Notes under the pieces: model-generated
Told to the model about the DNA's origin: nothing
Seen by the model: only the letters and a program-made list of their open reading frames with translations
The model's database searches: none
Made by a program: the position numbers and the translations under genes
Assembly (NCBI GenBank): GCA_023846275.1
Contig: JAIUJO010002340.1
Coordinates: 182,989 to 246,988 of the forward strand
Reading direction: 5' to 3'
DNA length: 64,000 bases
Source: Vanilla planifolia
Taxonomy: Eukaryota; Streptophyta; Magnoliopsida; Asparagales; Orchidaceae
Shown: positions 39,180 to 49,400 of the stretch, piece after piece
How the letters are laid out: every line of letters begins with the position of its first letter
Position numbering within the stretch: position 1 is the first letter of the stretch

Positions 39180-39515
39180 TAGAATAAAGTAGAGTGGAGT
39201 ATGGCAGAGCAAAGCAGAGTAGAGAAGAGCAGAGCTCACCAGAGGAAAGAAGAGCATAGTAGAGGAGAGTAGAGCTTAGTAGAGTAGAGCATAGAAAAGC
39301 ATTATAGAGAAAAGTAAAGTATAGTATAATATAGTAGAGAAAAGTATAATATAATAACGTAAACTAGAGCTAAGTAGAGCAAAATAAAGTAAAGTAGAGC
39401 AAATTAGAGTAGAGCAGAGCAAAATAAATGAGAGCAGAGCTTTGTAAAGCAACTTTAGCAGAGCAGAGCAGAGCAGAGTAGGGAAACACAGAGTAGAGTA
39501 GAGTATAGCAGAGCT
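39180..39515 (+). repeat. Long degenerate A block, AT-enriched
   Basis: About 330 bases in which the TAGAG register is often lost. Words such as tataatataataacgtaaac (39,345 region), aaaataaatgagag and gctttgtaaagcaacttt (about 39,440) are unusual for the array. It reads as an old, more diverged A block. No other identity is recognisable. Confidence 0.6.
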
Positions 39516-40544
39516 AAGTTAGGCTAGGGTAAGCTAGAGTAGAGTAGAGTAAGGTAGAATGGAGTAGAGGAGAGTAGAGTAGAATAGAGTAGAGCAGAGT
39601 AGATTAGACCAAAGTAGAGTTGAGCAGACTAGAGTAGAGTAGAATAGAATAGAGAAAAACAATAGTTGAGTAGAGAAGAGTAGATTAGAGCATAGTAGAG
39701 AAGAATAGAGTAGAGCTGAGCCATGTTAGGCTAGGCTAGGTTATGCTTAGGGTAGGTCAAGCTAAGCTAGGCTTGAGAAGAGTAGAGTAAAGTATAATAA
39801 GGTTATGCTAGGCTATGTTAGAGTAGAGTAGAGTAGAGTATAGTAGAGCAAGGTTAGGCTAGGCTTGGCTAAGGTAGGCTGGGCTAGGCTATGCTATGCA
39901 AGAGTAAAGTATGGTATAGTAGGGTAGAGTAGAATAGAGCTAGGTTAAACAAGGCTAGGCTCAACTATAGTGGAGCCAAGTAGAGTAGAGTAAAACATAG
40001 TAGGGCTAAGCAATGTATAGTAGAGCTGAGTAGAGTTAGGTTAGGCTAAGCTAGGCAAGGCTTGGTAAGGCTAGGATAGGCTAGGCTAAGCTAAGCTAGA
40101 GTAGAGTAGAGTTGAGTAGGGCTTGGTTAATCTAGGCTAAGCTAACCTAAATTAAAGTAGAGTACAGTAGAGTTGAGTAGAGTATAGAGTATAGTAGAGT
40201 AGGGTATTGTTGAGAATGGCTAGGCTAAGCTCGAATAGAGTAGGGGTAGAGTAGAGTAAGTAAAGTAGAGTATAGTAGAGCTTCGTTAAGTTAGGTTAGG
40301 TAAGGCTTGCCCAGGTTAGAGTTGAGTAGAGCAGAATAGAGAAGAGCAGTGCAAAGTAGAGCAATGTAGGGAAGAGTTGAGTAGAGTAGAGAAGGGCAGA
40401 GTAGAGCAGATTACAAAAGAGTAGAGTTTTGTAGAGCATAATAGAGTAGAGTATAGCTAGGTTAGGTTAGGCTAGGTTAAAGTAGGGTAAAGTAGAGTAG
40501 AGTAGAGAAGAGTAGAGTAGAGTAGAGTAGAGTAGAGTAGAGTA

Positions 40545-40572
40545 GATTATTGTATATTATATTAGAGTATAG
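40545..40572. other. AT-rich patch at the end of a clean A block
   Basis: A clean run of TAGAG units (about 40,506-40,545) ends in attattgtatattatatta before TAGAG units resume. The patch contains TATATTATAT-like words. Confidence 0.55.
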
Positions 40573-42052
40573 TAGAGTAAAGCTAGGTTAGGCTAGGCTA
40601 ATCTAGGTTAAGCTAAGCTAGAGAATAGTTGAGTAGAGTAGAGTGAAGTAGAGTAGAGCTAGGTTAGGTTAGGCTAGGCAAAGCTGGGCAAGGCTTTTCT
40701 AAAGAAGAGTAGAGTAGAGTAAAGCAAAGCAAAGTAAAGCAAAGCAAAGTAGAGTAAAGCAGAGCTAGGTTAGGCTAGGCTAGGTAAGGTTAGGCTAGGC
40801 TAGAGTTGAGTTGAGTAGAGTAGAGTAGAGCTTAGCTAGGTTAGGCTTCCTTAGGCTTGAGTAGAGTTTTGTAAATTAAAGTAGAGTAGAGTAGAGCATA
40901 GTGGAGCAAAGTAAAATATAGTAGAGAGCAACAAAGTAGAGAAGAGCAAAGTTAAGCAGAGCAAAGAAGAGTACAACATAGTAGAGTAGAGCATAGCAAA
41001 GCTAGGTTAGGCTAGTCTAGGCTAGAGCAGAGTAGGGTAGAGTATAGTTGAGTAGAGTAAAGCTTGGTTAGGCTAGGCTAGGTTAAACTAGGTTAAACTG
41101 GGTAGAGTACAATAGCATAGCATAGAGTAGAGAAGAGTAGAGTAGAGTAGAGCACAGTAGAGTTGGACAGAGTAGAGTAGAGTAAAGTAAAGCTAGGTTA
41201 AGCTAAGCTAGGCTAGGTTAGAGTAAAGTAGATTAGAGTATAGTAGAGTAGAGAAGAGTATAGTAGAGTAGAGCTAGATTAGGCTGGGCAAGGCTACGCT
41301 AGGCTTGTTTAGGCTAAACTAGAGTAGAGTATAGTAGAGTAGAGCTAGGTTAGGATAAGCTAGTCTCGGATAGGCTAACCGTGGCTTTGCCAAGCTTTGC
41401 TTTGCTAAAGTAGAGCTACCATAGTAGGGCAGAGTAGAGCAAAGTCGAGTAAAGCAAAGAAGAGAAAAACAGAGCTAGGTTAGGCTACACTAGGCTAGAA
41501 TGGGTAAGGTAAGCTAGAGTCGAGCAGAGTAGGGTAGAGCTAGGTTAGGATAGGCTAGGCTGGGGTCAAGTAGTGTAGAGTAGAGTAGGGAATAATAGAG
41601 TACAGAAGAGTAGAGTAGAGTAGAGCTGAGCAAAGTGGAACAGAGTAGAGTGGAGCTAGTTAGAGTAGAAAAGAGTACATCAGAGCATATCAGAGCAAGG
41701 TTTGGTAAGGAGAGGCTAAAGCAAAGATGAGTAGAGTAGAGTAGAGCTTCGTTAGGCTAGGCAAGGTTCAACTAAGCTAAACTAGGCTAAAGTAAAGCAT
41801 AGTAAAGCAAAGTAGAGTCGAGTAGAGCTGAGTAGAGAAGAGCAAAGTAGAGTAGAGTAGAGCAAAGTAGAGTATAGCAGAGTAGAGCAAAGCTAGGCTA
41901 GGCTAGAGTAGATAGGAGTATAGCTAAGTTATACTAGGCTGGGCTTGGCAAGATTTGAGTAGGGTAAAGTAGAGTAGAGTAGAGTAGAGTAGTGTAGAGT
42001 AGAGTAGAGTAGAGAAGAGTAGAGTAGAGTAGAGTAGAGCTAGATTAGGTTA

Positions 42053-42077
42053 GGTTTTCATTTGAAAGGCATGCCTA
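42053..42077. other. Non-satellite micro-island with nested inverted repeats
   Basis: Inside a B block, ttttcatttgaaaggcatg departs from the pentamer pattern. It contains TTTCA-TT-TGAAA (5-bp stem) directly followed by the 10-bp palindrome AGGCATGCCT (42,067-42,076). The surroundings are normal TAGAG and TTAGG-type units. Confidence 0.7.
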
Positions 42078-42493
42078 AGTTAGGCTAGGTTAAGCTAAGC
42101 TAGAGTAGAGTCAAGTAGAGTAGAGTAGAGCTTGGTCAGATGAGGCTATGCTAGGCTAAGCAAGAGTATAATAGTTTACAGTAAAGTAGAGTATAGTAGA
42201 GCAGTGTAGAGTATAGTAGAACTAAGCAGAGCAGTGTAGAGCAGAATAAGGTAGAGTGTAATAGAGTAATGTAGAGTAGAGTAGAGCTAAGTTAGGATAG
42301 GTTAGATAAGGATAGGCTAGGGTAGGCTAGGGTAGGCTAGAGAAGAGTATTGTAGAGTATAGTAAAGTAGAGTAGAGTAGAGTTAGGTTAGTTTAGGCTA
42401 GCTACAGTATAATAGAGTAGAGTAAAGTAGAGTAGAGTAGAAATGTGTAGAGTAGAATAGAGCAGAGCACAATAGAGTAGAGTAGAGCTAGGT

Positions 42494-42545
42494 TATTTAT
42501 GCTAGGCTAAATAATACTATGCTAAATAATGCTAGGCTAAACTAG
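42494..42545 (+). repeat. Variant B block with CTAAATAAT units
   Basis: A B block in which CTAAATAAT appears twice (about 42,507 and 42,522), each next to ATGCTAGGCT-like words. It is a local micro-duplication with a unit not seen elsewhere in the window. Confidence 0.65.
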
Positions 42546-42736
42546 AGTAAATTATATTAGAATAGATTAGAGTAGAATAGAGTAGAGACGGTCAGGCTAG
42601 GTTTGGTTGGGCTTAGCCAAGTTAGAGTAGACTATGATAGAGTATAGTATAGAAGTGTAGATTAGAGTAGAGTAAAGTATAGTAGGGCTAGGTCAGGCAG
42701 AACTAGAGTAAGCTAAGCTATGCTAGGTTAAGCTAG

Positions 42737-42835
42737 AGTATCATAATTAAGAATGTACTAGAGTAGAGTAAAGTAGGGTAGAGTAGAGGTTGGTTAGGCT
42801 AAGCTAGACAAGTGTAGGTGCAACAAAGTTCAAGT
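42737..42835. other. Pair of irregular patches in the 42-43 kb segment
   Basis: Two patches depart from both pentamers: tcataattaagaatgtacta (42,741-42,760) and agtgtaggtgcaacaaagtt (42,811-42,830). Ordinary TAGAG and B units lie between them. With 42,053 and 42,494 they make 42.0-42.9 kb the segment with the densest irregularities noticed. Confidence 0.55.
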
Positions 42836-44119
42836 AGAGTAGAGTAGAGAAGTGCAAAACAGAGTAGAGCAGAGATGAGAAGCACAAAATAGCGCACAGT
42901 AGAGTAGAGTAGAGTGGAGTAGCATAGAGTAGAGAAGAGCAGAGCTAGTTAGGCTATGGTAGGCTAGGATTGGCTAAGCTAGAGTAGAGTAGAGAAGAGT
43001 TTGGCAAGGTTAGGCTAGGCTAAGTTAGAGTGGTTAAGCTAGGCTAGCCTAGGCTTGGCTAGAATAAAGTAGAGTAGAGTAGAGCAGAGTACAATAGAGC
43101 AGTGTAGAGTAGAGTAGAGTAGAGAAAAGCAAAAAATAGCAGATTAGAGTATAACAGAGGAAAGCAAACCAGAGTAGATTAGAGTAGTGCTAGGTTAGGA
43201 AAGGCTAAGCTTGGGTAGGCTAGGCTATAGTGGAGTAGTAAAGAGCTAGGTTAGGCTAGGCGAGGTTAGAGAGGAGTAGAGTAGATTAATGTAGAGTGGA
43301 GTAGAGTAGCATAGAGTAGTGTAGAGTGGTGTAGTGTAAAGGTAGGTTAGGTTATGCTCGGCTGGGCAATGCTAGGCAAGAGTAGAGTAGAGTAGAGTAG
43401 AGCAGAGCAGACTAGAGCAGAGTAGAGTAGAGAAGAGAAAAGAAGAGCAGAGTAGACTAGAGCAGAGCAGAGTATAGTAGAGTAGAGCAGAGTAGAGTTA
43501 GGTTAGTCTAGGTTAGGGTAGACTAAGTAGGGTAAGAGTAGTGTAGAGTAGAGTAGAGTAGAAAAGAATAAGCTTGGTTAAGATAGGCTAGGCTAGGCTA
43601 AATAAGAGTACAATAGAGTAGGGTAGAGTAGAGTAAAGTAGAGTAGAGCTTAGTATAGTATAGTGGAGTAAAGCTGAGTAGAGCTAGGTTAGGCTAAGCT
43701 AGGTTAATTTAATTTAGGCTAGGCTAGAGTAGAGTAGGATAAGTATATAATAGTAGAGTAGAGTAGAATAAAACTAGGTTAGGCTAGGGTAGCTAGGCTA
43801 GGCTCGAGTAGAGTAGAGTAGAGTAGTGCATAACAGAGAAGAGAAGATCATAGCAGAGCAGAGCAAAGGAAAGTAGAGCATAGAAGAGTATAGCTAGGTT
43901 AAGCTCGACTAAGGTAGGCATTGCTCGGCTATAGTAGGGTAGAGAAGTGTTAGGTTAAGCTAGGTTTCAAATAGGCTTGGTTAGAGAAGAGTAGAGTAGA
44001 GTACAATAAAGTAGAGTGGAGTAGAGTAGAGTAGAGTGGAGTAGAGTAGAGTAGAATAGAGTATAGTAGAGTAGAGTAGAGCTAGATGAGAGGAGAGTAG
44101 AGTAGAGTAGAGCTAAGTT

Positions 44120-44571
44120 AGGGTAGGCTAGGCTAAGAAGGGCTAGGCTTTGCTAAAGTATGGTAGAGTAGAGCTGACAGAGTAGAAGAAAGTAGAGTAG
44201 AGTATAATAGAGTAGAGTAGAGCAATGCAAAGTAGAGCAGAGTAAGGCTAGTCAAGTTTTTGCTAAGCTAGGTTAAGCTATGCTTGAGTTGAGTAGAGTA
44301 GAGTAGAGCAAGGTTAGGATAGGCTAGGCTTGGCTAGAGTAGAGTAGAGTGGAGAAGTGTAGAACAGAGCAGAGCAAAGTAGAATGGAGTAGAGCAGAGC
44401 AGAGTAGAGCTAAGCAAAGAGCAGAGTAGAGTACAATACAGTATAGCAGAGTAGAGTAGAGACGAGCAGGTTAGGTTAGGCTAAGCAAGGCTAGAGTAGA
44501 GGATAATAGAGTAGAGTAGAGCAGAGTAAGGAAGAGTAAAGTATAGCTGAGTAGAGTAGTGTAGGGCTAGA
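44120..44571 (+). repeat. Higher-order repeat of about 0.67 kb, copy 1 (start uncertain)
   Basis: Carries agggctaggctttgctaaag (44,139), caagttttt (44,253) and gcttgagttgagtagag (44,282). The same markers recur in order at 44,815/44,931/44,970 and at 45,478/45,588/45,626. The upstream limit of this copy could not be placed by eye. Confidence 0.82.
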
Positions 44572-45254
44572 GCTGAGCAAGGTTAGGGTTGGCTAAGCTA
44601 GGATAGTTTAGAGTAGAGTAGGCTAAGTAAGGCTAGGCTCGGATAGGCTAAGATAGAGTAGCATAGAGTAGAGTAGAGTTGAGTATAATAGAGTATAGTA
44701 GAGTAGATTAGAGCTAGGTTTGGCTAGGCTAGATTAGGTTAGGCTAGAGTAGAGTAAGTTGGGTAGAGTGGAGCAGATTATAACTTGGTTAGGCTAGGCT
44801 AAGCTAGGCTAGGTAGGGCTACGCTTTGCTAAAGTATAATAGAATTGAGCAAAGTAGAGTAGAGCAAAGCATAATAGAGTAGAGTGGAGTAATGTAGAGT
44901 AGAGTAAAGTAGAGCAGAAGCTAGGCAAGGCAAGTTTCGACTAAGCTAGGCTGGGCTAGGTTAAGCTAGGCTTGAGTTGAGTAGAGTAGAGCTAGGTTAG
45001 TATAGGCTAGGCTAGGCTAGAGTAGAGTAGGTTAGAGTGGAGTAGAGTAGAGTAAAGTAGAGAAGTGTAGAGTAGAACAGAGTAGAGTAAAATAGAGTAG
45101 AGTAGAGCAGAGTTGAGCTAAGCAAAGTGCAAAGTAGAGTACAGTATAGCATAATAGAGTAGAGCTAGGTTAGGCTAAGCAAGGTTAGAGAAGAGTAGTG
45201 CAGAGCAGAGAAAAGAAGAGTAAAGTAGAACTGAGCAGTGCAGTGCAGAGTAGA
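44572..45254 (+). repeat. Higher-order repeat of about 0.67 kb, copy 2
   Basis: Most complete copy. Besides the three markers shared with copy 1, it matches copy 3 in gctgagc-aggttagggt (44,572 and 45,255), gctaagtaaggctaggct (44,632 and 45,305), gttgg-tagagtggag (44,758 and 45,421) and tagggct-cgctttg (about 44,814 and 45,477). The offset to copy 3 runs from 683 down to 656. Confidence 0.9.
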
Positions 45255-45900
45255 GCTGAGCTAGGTTAGGGTGTGCTAAGCTAGGCTAGGGTAGAGTAGA
45301 GTATGCTAAGTAAGGCTAGGCTTGGATAGGCAAAGATAGAGTTGAGTAGAGTAGAGTAGAGTATATTAGATTATATAGAGTAGAGTAGATCTAGGTTAGG
45401 CAAAAGCTAGAGTAGAGTGAGTTGGATAGAGTGGAGAAGAATAGAACTAGGTTAGGTTAGGCTAGGCTTGGCTAGGTAGGGCTAAGCTTTGTTAAAGTAG
45501 GATAGAGTAGAGTAGAGTAGAGTAGAGCAAAGCAGAGTAGAGTAGACTAGAGTAGAGCAAAGCAAAGTAGAGCAGAGCTAGGCTAGGCAAGTTTTGACTA
45601 GGGTAGGCTAGGTTAGGTTAAGGTAGCTTGAGTTGAGTAGAGTAGAGTAGAGATAGGTTTTGGATAGGCTAGGCTAGGCTTGAGTAGAGTAGAGTAGAGT
45701 AGAGTATAGTAGAGTAGAGTAGATTAGAGTTGAGTAGAGAAGATGAGAGAGAGGAGAGCAGAGCAAAGTGGAGCAGAGCAGAGCAAAACAATGCAGAGTA
45801 GAGTAGAGCATTAGAGCATAACAGAGCAATATAGAGCAGAGCAGTAGTAAAGCAAAGCAGAGCAACATAGAGCTAGTTATTATATGCTAGGCTAGGATAG
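45255..45900 (+). repeat. Higher-order repeat of about 0.67 kb, copy 3 (end approximate)
   Basis: Follows copy 2 directly with the ordered markers gctaagtaaggctaggctt, gttggatagagtggag, agggctaagctttg, caagttttgacta and gcttgagttgagtagag. Similarity becomes too generic to follow past roughly 45.7-45.9 kb. A short related word (agggctatgctttc) at 48,302 may be a relic of another copy. Confidence 0.87.
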
Positions 45901-46060
45901 ACTAGAGAATAGTAAAGTAGAGTTGAGTATAGTAGACTAGAGCTAGGTCAGGCTAGGGTAGACTAGGGTTGGCTAAGCTAAGCTAAGCAAGTGTAGAGTA
46001 GAGTATAGTAGAGAAGACTAAAGTAGAGCAAGATGAGGTAAGGCTAGGCTTTATTAAACA

Positions 46061-46468
46061 AGAGTAGAGTTAAGTAGAGTAGAGTAGAAAAGAGTAGAGT
46101 AGTGTAGAAAGGAGCAGAGTGGAGTAGAGTAGAGGAGAGGAAAGGAGAGAAGAGCAGAAGAGAGGAGGGTAGAGGAGAGGTGAGGTGAGGAGAGGATAAG
46201 AGAGTTAAGGAGAATGGAGTAGAGGAGAGCCTAGTAGAGCATAATAGAGTAGAGCAGAGTTGAGAAGACAAGAATAAAGTAGAGCAGAGAAGAGCAAAGC
46301 AGAGTAGAGTAGAGAAGAGAAGAGCAAAGTAGAGTAGATCAAAGAAAAGTAAAATGACTAGAGCATTGGACAGAAAAGCATAACAGAGTAGAGCAGAGTA
46401 TATCAGAGTTGAGAAAAGTAGAGAAAATTAGAGTAGAGCTAAGTAGAGCAAAGTAAAGAAAAATAGAG
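46061..46468 (+). repeat. Longest A-only block, with a polypurine centre
   Basis: About 400 bases of A-type units with no typical B block, the longest such stretch noticed. Its middle (about 46,128-46,215) is GAGGA-rich, with 24 pure purines at 46,131-46,154 and several GGTGA/GGAGA units. B units resume at 46,467 with gctaggtttgac. The lack of B units lets long frames stay open on the minus strand here, a composition effect. Confidence 0.8.
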
Positions 46469-49400
46469 CTAGGTTTGACTAGGCTCGACTAAGTTAGGCT
46501 AGACTATGGTAGAGTAGAGTAGAGTGGAGTGGAGCAGAGCTAGGTTAGGCGAGGCTAGGTAGAGTAGAGAAGAGCAGACTAAAGGAGAGTAGAGCAGGGC
46601 AGAGTTAAGTAGAGCAAAGTAAAGCAAAGCAGAGAGAGAAGAGCAGACCAAAGTAGAACAAGCTAGAGTATTGCAAAGTTAAGCTAAGTAAGGTTAGTTT
46701 AGGCTAGGCTAGCTAGAATAGAGCATATTAGAATAGAGTAGATTAAAGTAGAGTAGAGTTAGGTTTAGTCAAGCTAGGCTAGCCAAAGTCAGAGTATAGT
46801 AGAGTAAAGAAGAATATATTAGAGTAGAGTATAGTAGAGGAAAGTAGAGTAATTTAGAGTAGAGCTAAGTTAGGCTAGGCTAAGCTAGGCTAAGGAAGAT
46901 TTGGCTAGGCTAAGCTAGAGTAGGGTAGAGAAAAGTAAAGTAGAGCAGAGCTAGGTTTGGCTAGGCTAAGCTAGCTAAACTAAGTTAAAGTAGTCTTGAG
47001 TTAAGTAGAGTAGAGTAGTGTAGACTAGAATAGAGCAAAGAAGAAAGAGCATTGCAAAGTAGAGCAGAGTAATGTAGAGTAGAGCAAAGTAGAGCAAAAA
47101 AGAGTAACATAGAGCACAATAGAGAAGAGAAAATCATAGTAGAGCAGAGTAAAGTAAAGAAGAGTAGAGCAAAGTAGAGCAGAGCAAGGTTAGGCGAAGC
47201 TAGGCTGGGCTAGGCTTTGTTAGGCTAGACAAGAGCAGAGCATAGTAGAGTATAGTTGAGTAGAGTAGAGTAGAGTAGAGTAGAGCTAGGTTAGGGTAGA
47301 GTAGAGTTGAGAAGTGTAGAGTACAGTAGAGTAGAGTAGAGTAAAGTAGAGTAGAGCTAGGTTCGACTGGCCTAAGCTAGGCTAAGCGAGGCTATGCAAG
47401 GCTAGGGTAGACTAGTCTAGGTTAGAGTAGAGAAGAGTATAGCAGAGTAGAGTAGACTAGAGTAGTGTAGAGTGTAGTAGAGGAGAGTTGAGTCGAGTTG
47501 AGCTAAGTTAGGTTTGGTTATATTATTCTAGGCTAGAGTAGATTAGGGTAGAGTAGAGTAGAGTAAAGCTAGGTTATGCTAACTTAGGTTAGGCTAGGCT
47601 AAACTAGAGTACAATAGAGCAGAGCAGAGTAGAGTAGAGTAGAGTAGAGCAAGACAGAAAAGAGCAGAGTATAACAAAGCAAAATAGAGCAAAGTAGAGC
47701 TAGGTTAGGCTAGGCTAGGTTAAACAAGGCCAGGGTAGGCTAGAGGAGAGTATAAAAGAGTGGAGCTAGAATAGGCTAGGCTAGGGTAGACTAGAGTAGA
47801 GTATAATATAATAGAGTGGAGTAGGGAAGAGTAGAGTAGAGTAGAGTTAAGTTAGTCGAGGCTAGGTCAGGCTAAGGTAGGCTAGGCTAAGCTATGCTAG
47901 AGTAGAGTTGAGTAGAGTAGCATAGAGAAGAGTAGAGTAGAGCAGAGCTCTATATGACTAGGCTAGGATAGAGTAGAATAGAGTATTACAGAGTATAGTA
48001 GAGTAGAAAAGTGAAAAGAAGAGTAGAGTAGCAAAGAAAAGAGTAGGGTAGAGTAGAGCAGAGCAGAGTAGAGTAGAGCTAGGTTAGGCTTGGTTAGAGT
48101 AGAGCAAAGTAGAGTAGAGTAGAGTGGAGTAGAGCAGAGTAGAGCAGAATATAGTAGGATAGAGTAGAGTAAAGCACAGCTAGGTTAGTGTAGGCTAGGC
48201 TAGGCTTAAGTGGAGTAGAGTAAAGAAGAGTGGAGTAGGGTAGTGCTAGGTTTGGTTAGACTTGGCTTGGTTAGGCTATGCTAGGTTAGGCTAGGCTAGA
48301 TAGGGCTATGCTTTCCTAAAGTAGAGTACAGTAGAACAGAGTAGAACAAAGTAAAGAATAGTTGGGTAGAGTAGAGTAGAGTATAGTAGAGTAGAGATGA
48401 GTTAGGTTAGCCTAAGCTAGGTTAGGTTAGGCTAGGCTAGAGCTAAGTAGGGTATAGTAGGGTAGAATAGACAAGAATAGATTTTGGTTAGGCTAGGCTA
48501 GGTGAGGGTAGGTTAGGCTAAAGTGGAGTAGAGTAGAGTGAAGTAAAGTAGAGAAGAGTAAAGTAGAGTAGAGTTGAGTAGAGTAGAGTAGAGTAGAGTT
48601 AAGCATAGTAAAATAGAGTAAAGCAGATTAGAGATGAGTATAGGAAAGTAGAGTAGAGTAGAGTAGAGTAGAGTAGTGTAGAGTAGAGTAAAGCTAAGAT
48701 AGGCTAAGCTAGGCAAGCCTAGGTAATGTTAGAGTAGAGTAGAGTAGAGCAAAGAAAAGTAGAGCAATTCAAAGAAGAGCAGAGTATTGTAAAGTAAAGC
48801 TAGATTAGGCTAAGCTAAGCTATGCAGGCTAGGCTAGGCTAGAGTAGAGTAGAGTATAGTAGAGTAGACTAGAGTAAAGTAGAGTAGAGTATAGTAGAGA
48901 TAGGTTAGGCTAGGTTAGATTAGGCAAGGTTAAAGTATAGTAGAGTAGGGTAGAGTAGAGTTGAGCTAGGTTAGGTTGAGCTAAGCTAGGCTAAGTTACG
49001 CTAGGCTAGGGTAAGTTAGGGTAGGCTAGGCTGGGCTAGAGTAGACTAAAGTAGAGTAGAGTAGAGCTAGAGTAGAATAGACTAAAGTATAGTAGAGTAG
49101 AGCAAAATAGAGTAGAGCAGAATAGAGAAAAGAAGAGTAGAGTAGAGTAATGCAGAGCAGAGTAGAGTAATGTAGAGCAGAGTAGAGTAGCGCAAAGCAG
49201 AGTAGAGCTAGGTTAGGCTAGGTGAGGCTCGAGTAGAGTAGAGTGGAGTAGAGTTGAGCATAGTAGAGTAAAGTAGAGTAGAGCTAGGTTAGGTGAGGCT
49301 ATACTAGCTTAAAGTAGAGTAGAGTAGAATAGAGTAGAGTAGAGTAGAGCAAGGTTAGGCTAGGTTAAGTAATGTTAGGATAGGTTATGCTCAGCTAGGC

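Noticed and set aside
48302-48330. Possible fourth copy of the 0.67-kb higher-order repeat.
   Set aside because: Only one marker word is shared and the other markers (caagttt, gcttgagttgag) do not follow at the expected distance.
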